Source of the DNA: Aphelocoma coerulescens
Taxonomy: Eukaryota > Chordata > Aves > Passeriformes > Corvidae
Reading direction: 5' to 3'
Assembly: GCF_041296385.1 (NCBI RefSeq)
Contig: NW_027184085.1
Location: forward strand, 11,775,301 to 11,839,300
DNA length: 64,000 nt
Numbering within the stretch: position 1 is the first letter of the stretch; the number at the start of each line of letters is the position of its first letter. Below the pieces are notes generated by a model. It saw only the letters and a list, made by a program, of their open reading frames with translations. It made no database searches and was not told where the DNA came from. Made by a program: the position numbers and the translations under genes. Positions 25,313-35,277 of the stretch are shown here, one piece after another.

Positions 25313-26338
25313 TATAATAATGGTGAATGTGATTCCAATTTCATTCTACATACTTCTTCACGTGAAAACTGGACTTAGAACATTGATATGCAGGATCCTG
25401 GAATAAATAACAAGGCTGAATTTAAGAGTGATTTAATGAAATTGTGATGTTTTGACCCAAATTGGAATTTCTTGGGTATTTGATGAGACAAGGAGATGTT
25501 TCTGAAAGTTGATCCAAAAGGCAGAATAGCAGAGGCTAAGACTTTTGCCCAGCAAGAATTAAATTCTGGACAGAGATCAAGTATGGGCCCAACTAATGAC
25601 AGAAAATTCAAATAGATCCAAATACAGAGATTATACCATCTCCATTTAAAATATTTGCAAGTAATAATGTTAGTATACCATTTAGCAATCTGGTTTAAAT
25701 ATGGTTCCTCAGGGATAGCTGCCTAGAGAAAACTAAGTGGTGGTGTTTGGAAGGCTCCCTTGATAAAAGGGGGAAGATGACCTACACTTCTTTTAAAGTA
25801 AAATGACAGAAAATTATCGTTTAAGAAGCATTTTAAGATTTTTTAAGAAGCATGTGAACAAATGTCCTCAAGACTCTTCCTTTCTTTGAATTTTCTAAAG
25901 AAAAACTCCTTGGTTTTGCATATGATTGCAGAAAAAAATGCTGAGAAAAGGCTGTAAAATTATTTTAAGGTACTTGGTTTTTACTTCATTCCAACAATCA
26001 CCAACTATCTAATGTTCATAGAAAAAAAACCATATACTGTATCCATCTGTCTCCAATCTTCAGCATCCAATTGCAGCTATAATTTTGTTACTCAACCACT
26101 TAGAATGGAATTGACAACATCCTTATTGCTAATAAGTATGCACTGTTTATTTGCAAAGATACGTGTTTTCAAATTGCACAGTAAAATAAAATGACAAGCG
26201 AGTACCCAAGCAAGCAATTCTTTCTTAATTACTTTTTGTGCTTTATTATTACATTTTATTTTAAATGGTTCCATTCCTTCCAGTAATAAGTTCAACCTGA
26301 GGCTATGGTTTCTTGGCTTTTCTTTTTAAATGTACTTA

Positions 26339-26380
26339 AAAATTGATTAATAAACTGTAAAAACTGATTAATAAACTGTA
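26339..26380 (+). repeat. 21-bp tandem duplication
   Basis: Two adjacent copies of a 21-base unit containing gattaataaactgta differ at a single T/C position. This is a simple local duplication. Confidence 0.85.
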
Positions 26381-29300
26381 TCCATATCTCTCAGTAATCG
26401 TATTCTTACTTTCAGGGCATCAGAAGTAGGGGAACTGATTAGAAACAAATGTTCCTTTTCTGTATTTAATGATTCTTATTAATCCTGAAAGCTAACGGCA
26501 TTGACTGGATTGTCAGCTGGGCTCTCACTGTCATAATCTGCAAGAACAGACTTTGGTGCCCAGGGTTAAAACTTACAGGTTCCAGAGTCAGGCTCCATAT
26601 TTCCTTAGAGGTCAGTACCACCAGAGGCTTTTGTAAGATCAGATCTCTCTACATACACTGACATTCTCAAAAAAAACCCCAGGTTTATTCTCATTTCTTG
26701 GGCAGCAGTTCAAACTCAAAAAACAGTTCTCTCCTCATAAAGAACTGGTAGGAGCAAATTGAAATCTGTAAGTTTTGTTTATTGAAAGACAACAGTATGA
26801 TGATGATGCTGATCCCAGTTAGGAGTTGAAGAGCCTTAACTTCTAGGAACTCTGCATACCATGAGTTATAACAGCCCATGGTTTCACGGTAATTATTAGT
26901 GGATTTGGGCACAGCTAGGCAGCTCTCAGCACAAACATGATCTGCCTTAAATCTGAGTGCATCTAACCTGGCATCAGATCAGCACATCTACCACATGGTG
27001 TTTACACTGATGTGCACAAGGGACCTAGTGGTTCCTAGAAAACAAAGGCTTGTGGTATGTTTGGTGTAATTGGAAAGCAGCAGATGGGTTTGTGTTTCCC
27101 TGACTTGGAGAGAAGAGTAAAATTTGGCCTAGACTCAGTCACAGATCCCTGAATCCCCAACTGGTCATGAAGGATGGGTGAGTGTGTGGGAAGGAGAAGG
27201 GGGATCACCCTGCTGATGACCACTGACTATTTGACACAACCCTCACAGAGGATGATGAGATCCTGTGGATCATTCCATGGCAGGCAAATGATTTCTTCCC
27301 TCAAGAACAGAGGAGCCTGCTAAACAGATGAACTGAAGCTTTTTTGGCATCAGGCAGTGAAGTCCCTGAGACTGAATATTCAAGCAAAGAGTAAGAATGC
27401 AGTGTAAAACTGTGAGAATAGACTTCATTGCAGCGATGCATTGTACAGATATATGATATTCCACATGAGAAAAATCCTACTAGACAGAAGAAATCACTTT
27501 AAAGAAATCATTTCAAGAAAGCATGAATGATTTCTATTGAGTAGAATGAATTTATACTCTGGATAATGTGGCTTTGGCGTTTTTTAAGTTTGATAATGCC
27601 AAAGCCAGACCTCATCACTTCATGAAACTCTGCCCTTGGGTCCATATTTATTAACTTCTAAGTACCATTGTATTCCTCTGTGATGTTTTGGTTTGTCACA
27701 GTCTTTAAGGGCTGGTACAGCATACCAAAGATTGACTCTCACTCCCTTGTTTGCTACATATTTGGTGCTAATTAGATGCTTCATTTGTACAAGTCCTTCA
27801 GAAAAACCTCTCTGCTGGAGCAGGATTACCTAAGATTTACATCTGTCCATGTGCAAAGTGCAGAAATCTCCAATGTCTCCACACTAAATCGCAGTCTTAA
27901 ACTTGGACCCCATCCCACTTTCCAATGCTTTGATATTTTTTCTTGTGATCCAGGAAAAAGGCTGTAGCCATCTCTGAGAAGTAAAAAGGAATGTCTGACA
28001 CTCATTTACACCAACCCCAGCAGAGGCAGGGACCTTTGCATGCAAATATGAATGAGACCAAAGTTTGATTATCATGATACAGTTTAAAGAATCCTTGGAT
28101 TTTCTTTTCTCTTTCTCTTTTTGTAGAAGTTTTAATATGGTCTGAAACCCTCTGCATCAGAGGAAGCATTTAAATAAAAACACAACAGATGACTGACAAA
28201 GTGAGATTTGGTTCCTCTGGAAATGTAAGGAAACTTCTTTTCCAAAACCTGGAAGAGTGTCAACAAAGATGGAATGCATAGAGGATTTTGTACCTCCACA
28301 ACAAAATAAGCAGCAGAAATTTTGTCGTGGGAATACAGCATGGGACAGAACTGGAGTTTCAGCTTGCTGATGCCAAGTGCATTAAGAAATCCTGTGAGGA
28401 GCAAAGACAAAAAATAAGCAGTTTGAAATGCCATTTACAAGGTGCTCGGCTTCTCTGTAATGCAAATAGTCATATAAAATATGCAGGAATGTGTTTTTTT
28501 CAGGTTTGAATGGGAAGAGGAAATTGATTTACAAATTCTGACTGGAATAGGAACCTTAGAGTAAGACTAAAAGACAAAGCAACTCCCTGCACTCCTTCGT
28601 GGAGTGTATACTGCACGTAGCTTCCTCCTTCTGTGGGAACTGCTTTGACTTTTGTGCTATTACAACATAATCAAGGTGCTCAACAGTGTAATTAAATACT
28701 ACGAATTTTGCTCTTTAGTGATCCTCAGATTAGTATAATCATCTTCTTGGTTGTTCTTGGGCAACTGGCCTTTCAGGACTTTCAGTGGTGTGCCTTCAAA
28801 GGGCCCTTTACATTTGTGGAGGGGTGGAAGTCAGCTCTGCATAAGGTGTGGTCTCCCTGTCTGTGGTAGTCTGGTGGCTTCACACAGGTGTTCCCACCGG
28901 GCTTTTGAGAAATCTCAGCCCTCAAGCCTTCAGGGAAGCCTCTAGGTTGTGCAGGGGCTGGGTAGCAGGGGATTTTCTCGTAAGTGATCTTAATTCCCAT
29001 CTGTATCTGTGGGGCCAAGCAGAGAGAAATCTTCCTCTCTTGAAGAAGAAGAATGCAGAAAACTTGAACAAGCCCGTATGCACAGAATTGCCATGGCCCT
29101 GTGCAAGAGAGAGCAAAATAGTTTTGATTCAAGGACAAAGCAGTAGATGCTACACATAAACAGTATTCATGGTACTGAGACCTGAAATACACCCTGTTGA
29201 TTCTGGGATAGGCTTTTAACAAAGCTTTGTTCTTTCCCTGCAGAGGTCTTGATATCTGTTTGGTAAGTTGTCTTTCTGCTTCATTAGCCTTTCTCTAAGA

Positions 29301-31037
29301 AGAAAATTCCTTTTTAAATTTAAGAAAGCATAGATGCTCTGCCATTTCAGGCACAATCTGTTTGTGTAAAAAAGTATGTAATTTTCTTTTGCTGTTTCCA
29401 TGGGCTCGTGTTTTAAAATAATTTCAGAATTAAATATATTATGGACTAATTCTGAGGCTCTACGGGAAAGCTGTGTTAGATCATCAAGCCCACTTCCATA
29501 CAACACAAAGCTGAGTTTGTCCCTACAGGGAAGATATACAAAATTAACTTATTTTACACTGAATGTTGGTGAAGAGGCCAAGAAAATAATTTTCTCCTGG
29601 TTAAACCTACATAAATCATTTTCTTATCAAAGACACTAATATGCAAGCACAGATTTCCATAATAATAGGAGAAAAAGAAAGGAAAAAAGAAGACAATTTT
29701 TACTCTTTGTACTTAAGAAAGATTGCATTAATTCCTTTTGTGTATTCCAGTAGCTACAAACTAAAATGAAAAGTATAACCAGAGGCAGATAATGTCCTTT
29801 CTCTCACAGGGAATGAACAGTAAAATACGTTTCTGTTCCCTCCTAACTGGAACATCCATTCATTCTCACTCAGGTAAAGCTGCTGTTTAAGGCTGGCTCC
29901 CCAGGGTTCACCTGATCCCTGCTGCAAAACCACTGAAGGGTTCAGCCACAGTGACACAGACAGCCTGGCCTCCTCCCTCGGCTCCTGGTTTCTGCTCCTG
30001 TGGCAGAGGAGGAATATTCAGATTTAAAGGGCAGCCCAGCCTCACAGCACCACTTGAGGCCATGGCAAATCAGGACCCTGTGGTGCAGGAACAATCACAA
30101 AGGCAGAACAACCTGAACTTCAGTGGAGCTTTCCAAGAAATGTCACCCGGGACTGTGAAGAGGTCAAGTTATAAACTGGGGCTCCTTGCAGAAAGGTGTG
30201 CAAGGGTGAGTGCAGATGTAAAAACCATGACAAAAAAGAATGATTGTTGGAGACAGAGCAAATACATCTTGAAAGAGAAAGTTGAAATAATCTAGATAAT
30301 TCCCTGCAACTGTTAACCGGATTTTTTCCTTCATTCTTTGAAAGTTCAGTTCAAAGTAAAAGAAGTCCCTAGGTAGGCTTTTCTCTCTCTGAATATTCTG
30401 TCTCAGTTAAGAGCCCAGTTTGTGCAGCTCTAGTTGTGAGTTTCTTCAATTTTTAGTATTTTCCTGTGCTAACCCTGTCAGGCTCATTGCTGTTGCTATA
30501 CGAAGAGCATGGAAACAGTAAAGACAAAAAATTCCCAACCAAGTTTTCTAAACATACCATATTGTGAAGAGGCATCAATCACCTCCTTTCTGTGCTAACA
30601 AGCTATTAAAAAAAGAAAGCACTCTGGTGGAAACAGATAAAAATGACACTTTTTAACTCTCTCACTTGTTACCACAGTGATTCTTGCATTTATGGGGGAC
30701 ATCTGCTACAAAGGATGAAAAAAATATTTTACTGTAGGCAAAGAACAGTCTGGAAACAAAATCATGTCTCAAAATCTAAACTAAACTTTTCTTAAATTGT
30801 ACTTCAGTGAAAAATAACAGCCAGGATCAGTAAACCAGACTATATTCCAATTGAAAATAATCAGACCAGAACAAGTCCAACAAGGGAGCTGAAAACGCAG
30901 CACTTAGAGTTTATAGAATAGGTTTAAGCTGCTTGAAGGATAGCAAGAAGTGATCAGCCAGCTCAGGAGTGTGATTTCCTTTGCAAATAATTTCTAGATG
31001 GAGATGTAGCCAGTGCTTAGCGTTCTGCTAAAGGCAG

Positions 31038-31084
31038 TAGCCAGAAGCAGGGAAAAAAAACCCAAAACAAACTAGCCAGAAGCA
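31038..31084 (+). repeat. 12-bp direct repeat around an A-rich filler
   Basis: The sequence tagccagaagca is present at 31,038-31,049 and again at 31,073-31,084, separated by 23 bases (ggg, eight A, then ccc and A-rich). It has the geometry of a target-site duplication flanking an insertion that is almost all A-tail. The alternative is a duplication with filler DNA at break repair. Confidence 0.8.
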
Positions 31085-32115
31085 ACATTAAAAAATTAAC
31101 AATGACAAGGTAAGCTAATTAGCAGATGCTATCAAGATAGAGTGATAAGGTGTGATTAAAGACATCTTTAAGCCACTTCCAGACCTCTCCCCACTGGAGA
31201 AGTGTCTAGGAATGCATAGGTGGTTTCATTACATCCTCACTGTGGGCAGCCAATTCCCAGTCAAAACTGAGTGCAACCTCTCACATTTTGCAGGAGACTG
31301 AGCAGAGGAGGATATTTTCTTCCACTCCCATCCTAACATCATGCCTGCAAAAAGAAATGGAGGGGCACGGGAAGGGTGTCACACAGCCAACATGCTAATA
31401 TTTAGATTTTGAGAGAAGCTGCTTGTGTAGGATGTACTTTACCCTGCAGATTACGTTCTCTTCATCTAGCTAACAATTTCTGTTAGCTTATGCTGAGCAT
31501 TTAATGAAACTCTCAAAGAATTGTGTTTACCCCAGAGTAGAAGCACAGGTGGAAGAACATGACTATGGCAGAGTACTGTAGCACAATCAGGGTAAAATCT
31601 GGAACAGAGCTGAGCTCCCAGCTTTGTCCCCTGCCTGCAGAGTCTCCAGCCACAAAATTACATAGGAGTGTTTTGAATAAAAGGCAATGCCCAGCCCTTG
31701 GAAGGGGACCAAAAAGGGGGCTCAGGAAAGAAGAGAGAGAAGGACAGTCTTCCATGCAAGGAGACTAACCTAGAGGGCAGTCAGGTTCTGAGAGACAGAT
31801 CAGTTCGGTTTAATGCATTTAAGCTTGCTGCCACAACAAACCCCAAAGCCTTTACCTTGTTCCACAGGTTATATGATGAACAGTACTTCTCTGGGAAGTA
31901 GTAAATATGGTATTTTCCACTTCTCAACAAGCGAACATTTTATGATACTCTAGACAGAAGGTACTATCTGTTATTCATGTGTCATTTTATATGAACATCC
32001 CATGCAAACATACCCAAACTCCATCTTTATTATATACTGGCATTGAGAACAGAAACAAAAATCATACTTGGTCAAACTATGCAAATGCAAGAGATAATGA
32101 CTAAGTAACATTTTC

Positions 32116-32127
32116 AGGTCATGACCA
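32116..32127. promoter_or_regulatory. IR0 nuclear-receptor-like half-site pair
   Basis: The sequence AGGTCATGACCA is two nuclear-receptor half-sites as an inverted repeat without spacer. It matches 11 of 12 bases of the palindromic thyroid/retinoid response element AGGTCATGACCT. It lies about 1.9 kb upstream of the RAI14 first-exon donor. RAI14 is named for induction by retinoic acid, which makes the site worth noting, but function is an inference and such sites also occur by chance. Confidence 0.35.
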
Positions 32128-32371
32128 CACAGATGTTTGTTGGTGTTGCTATGAGTAGGCAGGAGACTTTCTAACAATACTGTACACATGTATTTGGCTT
32201 TAAAAAATACCAGGAATTAAAGATAACTCAATAATAAATGGAACAAGTTTTCTAGCTGATGAGCTAGCATTACAGGGAAAGTTTGCTTTTCCTGTTTTTA
32301 TTGGTTTTGCGCTAATTAAATTCTCATCATTAACTATATTAGGTCAACATTTTCGGGTGTGTCTTTTTAAC

Positions 32372-32385
32372 AAAAAAAAAAAAAA
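32372..32385 (+). repeat. A14 homopolymer
   Basis: This is a run of 14 A followed by gaaagaaaac. It is simple sequence. Confidence 0.8.
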
Positions 32386-32703
32386 GAAAGAAAACACTGC
32401 TGGCACAATGATGGCTGTTCTCAGACGTAAAACACATGCAGAACAAATTGACCAAGGTAAGCGCTGCAGATTACAGAGGAAAGTATACTTTTGGTGATAA
32501 TAATCAAGTGTATTTGTTTAATAACAATACTTGCCACTATTACAATAATGACCTAAAGTTTTGAAGTGCTCATTTCCTCCCTGTACTGTTTGCCACTTCA
32601 GAAGGTGTGGATACTGTTGAGAACAGAGAAGATAAGAGCTATCACAGAGATTAAAGGAGAACTTCTCAGTTGAGGAGCCCAGTTGTGGTCAGTGGGGCTG
32701 GTA

Positions 32704-32753
32704 GATGAGAAGCAGCTGTGGCAGGACATGATGAGAAGCAGCTCTGGCAGGAC
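32704..32753 (+). repeat. Imperfect 26-bp tandem duplication
   Basis: Two 24-base copies beginning gatgagaagcagct and ending ggcaggac are separated by two bases and differ at one position (G/C). This is a local duplication about 1.3 kb upstream of the first exon. Confidence 0.85.
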
Positions 32754-33297
32754 TCTTGTGGTGGGATGGTACACAGAGATTCACTTAACAGGTTAACTCA
32801 TTGACAAAATGTGCAAGGTCTTGCATATTCTTTTTGGTGAGATTTCAAGGTTGTTTGCCATTGGCTTGACAGAAGAGAAAGGGCGCTCCAGAGGTTCAAC
32901 TTTGAGAAGAAGGGTTTGGCCTACAGGAAAGAGACTCCTAAAGCACATCCAGTGAATCAGAACATTGGTACTTCTATAAAGCCCGCTTGTGATTCTCTGA
33001 TCTCTAAGCTCCTATGTAGCCAAACACTACACCAGTCATTAATTTGGATCCTGAACAAAAAGTGGCCACTTCTCTTTCTTCTCAAATAATCCTTCCTACC
33101 TATAGGTCTGACAAAGGGGCATTTGACACACAGGGAAGCTTTGGAGAGAACCAAAATGCAGAACTTCCATCATGTGCTGAAGCAGTTGTGCTTCTTTAAG
33201 AGCTTGACATATGTTTGGGCCCTGCCCCTGTGCCCAGCTTTCTCCTAAGGAGATCTGAAGGCATCCAGAGATGGCAGTGGATTGGCACCCACCTTCA

Positions 33298-33674
33298 ACC
33301 TGGAGGAGACTGAGGGGAGACTTCATCGCAGTCTGTAACTTTTTCATGAGGGGAAGAGGAGGGGGGCAGACACTGATCTCTTCTCTGGGATGATTAGTGA
33401 CAGGGTCTGAGGGAATGGCCTGAAGGTGTGTCAGGAGAGGACTAGGCTGGATATCGGGAAGAGGTCTTTCACCCAGGGGGTGCTTGGGCACTAGAAGAGG
33501 CTCCCCAGATAAGTGGTCACAGCTCCAAGCCTGACAGAGTTCAAGAAGCGTTTGGACAACGCTCTCAGGCACATTGTGAGATTCTTGGGGTGTCCTGTGC
33601 ACAGCCACAAGTCGGACTTTGATGGTCCTTGTGGGGCCCTTCCAATTCCGCTTATTCAGAGATTCTGTGATTCC
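33298..33674 (+). mobile_element. CR1 LINE 3' end abutting the CpG island
   Basis: This is a plus-strand CR1 fragment, 5'-truncated. It shows typical CR1 text in order: 'ctggaggagactgaggggaga', 'ggctggatatcgggaagaggt', 'gttcaagaagcgtttggacaac', 'ctcaggcacattgtgagattctt', and the terminal 'attctgtgatt' octamer repeat at 33,662-33,672. The last recognisable base is within about 20 bp of the start of the C+G-rich promoter block, so the insertion sits just upstream of the RAI14 CpG island. The left boundary is approximate. Confidence 0.9.
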
Positions 33675-33785
33675 CCACACCCTCTTCACACTCACGCACC
33701 CGGCCCTCAGCCAGCAGCGCGGTCTCCCCCAGCGTCCCCCACCGAGACCCCCTCTCCCTCCCTTTCCCCTCCGCAGCCCCTCCCC

Positions 33786-33800
33786 GGGCGGGGCGGGGCC
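33786..33800 (+). promoter_or_regulatory. Overlapping Sp1-type GC boxes
   Basis: GGGCGGGGCGGGGCC contains two overlapping GGGGCGGGG-type cores, about 215-230 bp upstream of the exon 1 donor. Such boxes are typical of TATA-less CpG-island promoters. Confidence 0.7.
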
Positions 33801-33848
33801 GAGCCCCCTCCCCGCCCGCCGCTGCCCGCGGGGGGCCGCAGCCCCGCC

Positions 33849-33858
33849 GTCACGTGGC
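33849..33858. promoter_or_regulatory. Canonical E-box (USF/TFE type)
   Basis: GTCACGTGGC contains the palindromic CACGTG core with the flanks favoured by USF- and MiT/TFE-family bHLH-zipper factors. It is in the likely core promoter, about 155 bp upstream of the first donor. Binding is an inference. Confidence 0.55.
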
Positions 33859-33959
33859 CGCCGTGTCACGCCCGCCCCTCCGCCCCATCCCGCCCCCGAG
33901 TGTCCCGGGGCGCTCGGCGCCGCCGCTCCGCCCTTCGGCAGCGCCGCGGATCGCTCGGT

Positions 33960-34013
33960 GCGCGGCTCCCGGCGCTCCGGCACCGGCGTAGCGGGACGCG
34001 GGCGCTCCATGAG
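33960..34013 (+). other. RAI14: RAI14 first exon (non-coding), 3' part
   Basis: The exon ends ...gctccatgag at 34,013 and is followed by the donor gtgagg, a strong match to the consensus. The start shown is a placeholder: the true 5' end is somewhere in the preceding 100 bases or so. Joined to the acceptor at 44,612/44,613, the ATG at 34,009-34,011 reads ATG AGA TAT TGA, a three-codon upstream ORF spanning the splice junction. The exon is therefore 5'UTR, as expected if translation begins in exon 2. The donor could also serve an alternative transcript; no transcript evidence is available here. Confidence 0.55.
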
Positions 34014-34042
34014 GTGAGGGCGCGGCGCGGCTCGGGCGGCGG

Positions 34043-34095
34043 GCGCGGGTCCGTGCGCGGGTCCGTGCGCGGGTCCGTGCGCGGGTCCGTGCGCG
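34043..34095 (+). repeat. 12-bp minisatellite in CpG island
   Basis: Four perfect tandem copies of gcgcgggtccgt occupy 34,043-34,090, with a partial fifth to about 34,095, starting 30 bp inside intron 1. The reverse strand reads as Asp-Pro-Arg-Thr repeats in one frame and is the source of an artefactual long minus-strand frame. Each unit carries three CpGs, so length changes would change CpG density near the promoter. Confidence 0.95.
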
Positions 34096-34410
34096 CTCGG
34101 CGGCGGCGGGCGCGGTGAATGGGGCTTTGTGTGCGGCGCCCACCTGCTCCCGCCTCCGCCGCCCGGCGCGGGGGGCTCCGGGCTCTTCCGCGGCGCAGCC
34201 CCAGCGGGGAAACCTCTGCGGGGCGCAACACGAGGGAACTTCTCCCTTCTCTTCGCCGGGCGCTGCCGGAGAGACCCGTTTGTCCGGTGTGGGGGAGCGG
34301 GGAGCACTGGGGGGACCCAGCCTGTGAGTTGCTGCCGCTTGACTGTTTATTTCCATTTACTCTATAGTTTATGTTTTGGTTGCTTTGTTTTGTTTTGTTT
34401 TCCTCTCAAG

Positions 34411-34443
34411 ATGCATGGCGGGGAGTGACAGCTGCCCGCAGGG
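34411..34443 (+). other. RAI14: Candidate 33-nt 5'UTR cassette exon
   Basis: A long pyrimidine tract (ttgttttgttttgttttcctctcaag, acceptor ending at 34,410) is followed 33 bases later by a good donor (cccgcaggg|gtgagc at 34,444). The enclosed segment could be an alternative small exon between exons 1 and 2. It carries two ATGs: one (34,411) closes at TGA after five codons, the other (34,415) would close at the TGA just inside exon 2 if spliced there. If used, it would add upstream ORFs to the leader. The claim rests only on splice-site appearance. Confidence 0.3.
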
Positions 34444-35242
34444 GTGAGCGATGGCACCGCCGGCTCACCGCCCCGCACCCCTGCCCGCCCGCAGAGGGGT
34501 CTCCGCGGGTCCCTCGGCCCCGAGCGGAGCCGCCCCGGGGTCGGGGGTCCCGGGTAGCGCGGGTCCGGCTGAGCCCCGGCGGCGGCAGTGCCGGTCCCGG
34601 GGCGCCCTGGTGGGAGTTAGATCCTCCCGCGGGGGGGAACCCTCAGATCCCTCCCTCCGACCAGAAGGGTGGCCCCGGCTGTCCCGGTGCTGTCCGGGGG
34701 GTTTGGTTGGACCCCGTGCAGGGCAAAGTCGCTGTCGGTCCCCGCCAGTCCCTCCGCCCCGCTGCCGGCGGCCGATCCCCGTACCCCGCGGGCGCGCCTG
34801 GGGCTGCGCCTTCCCACGGCAGCGCGGGCTTAAAAGATCCAGATCTTCTGTTGCTGTTAGAAAGAAAAAAAAAAATTAGTAGTCTGCTTTAGGAGTAGCA
34901 TTGAGTTTAATCGGGAACCTGTGCTTTTAACTTCCCACAGGGCATGCGAAAGATTTGCCTTCCTCTTGCACAGCGTTTGGCAGCACAAGCCTTCTGCAGT
35001 CTGCTGTTGCCACTTGTGACATTCTTAACTTTCTCCTTGTGAAAAGAGTAGTTAAAAATCTGCTTTAACAGCGTTGCAGGATCTCTAACAAATTCTCCCA
35101 TTTGCTTCTGTAAGGAGTATGAATGTGCTTACTACTATGAAACAATTCCAGTCTACTGCTACTTTCAGAGAAGCTGTAGTCTCTTTTTGCCTTTTTCTTT
35201 TCTTCTCCTCTACCCTAGCAGGTTGTAGATTAGCTGTGTCAT

Positions 35243-35277
35243 TAAAAAAAAAAACAAAAAAAAACCAAAAAAAACCA
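35243..35277 (+). repeat. A-rich low-complexity tract
   Basis: Runs of A are interrupted by C or CC. This is simple sequence within intron 1 with no retrotransposon body recognised. Confidence 0.8.

Larger units (their letters stand above)
24589..33297. other. Intergenic region immediately upstream of RAI14
   Basis: This is about 8.7 kb of AT-rich non-coding sequence leading to the RAI14 promoter. Contents I can point to are a 22-bp perfect palindrome (25,291-25,312), a 21-bp tandem duplication (26,339-26,380), a filler-type direct repeat (31,038-31,084), an IR0 nuclear-receptor-like site (32,116-32,127), an A14 run (32,372-32,385) and a 26-bp tandem duplication (32,704-32,753). No exon was recognised. 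Confidence 0.5.
33690..34840 (+). promoter_or_regulatory. RAI14: CpG-island promoter of RAI14
   Basis: A block of about 1.15 kb is very rich in C, G and CpG dinucleotides, in sharp contrast to the AT-rich surroundings. There is no TATA box at an obvious distance. It contains overlapping GC boxes (GGGCGGGGCGGGGCC, 33,786-33,800), a canonical E-box GTCACGTGGC (core 33,851-33,856), a minus-strand G-quadruplex motif and a clean first-exon donor at 34,014. Its position upstream of the coding exon at 44,669 makes it the RAI14 promoter. The exact start site cannot be read from sequence; the GC boxes and E-box suggest initiation between about 33,860 and 33,970. Transcription from the opposite strand is possible but unsupported. 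Confidence 0.88.

Noticed and set aside
33513..34118. 201-codon plus-strand frame over the CpG island
   Set aside because: It begins inside CR1 and owes its length to GC-rich composition. It crosses the exon 1 donor without a matching downstream exon.
33096..34307. 403-codon open frame on the minus strand
   Set aside because: It reads through the antisense of a CR1 insertion and then the CpG island, where stops are rare because of base composition. The peptide is Pro/Arg/Gly/Ala-rich, includes the translated minisatellite (Asp-Pro-Arg-Thr type repeats) and has no domain.
34371..34892. 173-codon plus-strand frame after exon 1
   Set aside because: Composition artefact of the CpG island: low-complexity Pro/Gly/Arg, and overlapping frames in other phases are just as long.
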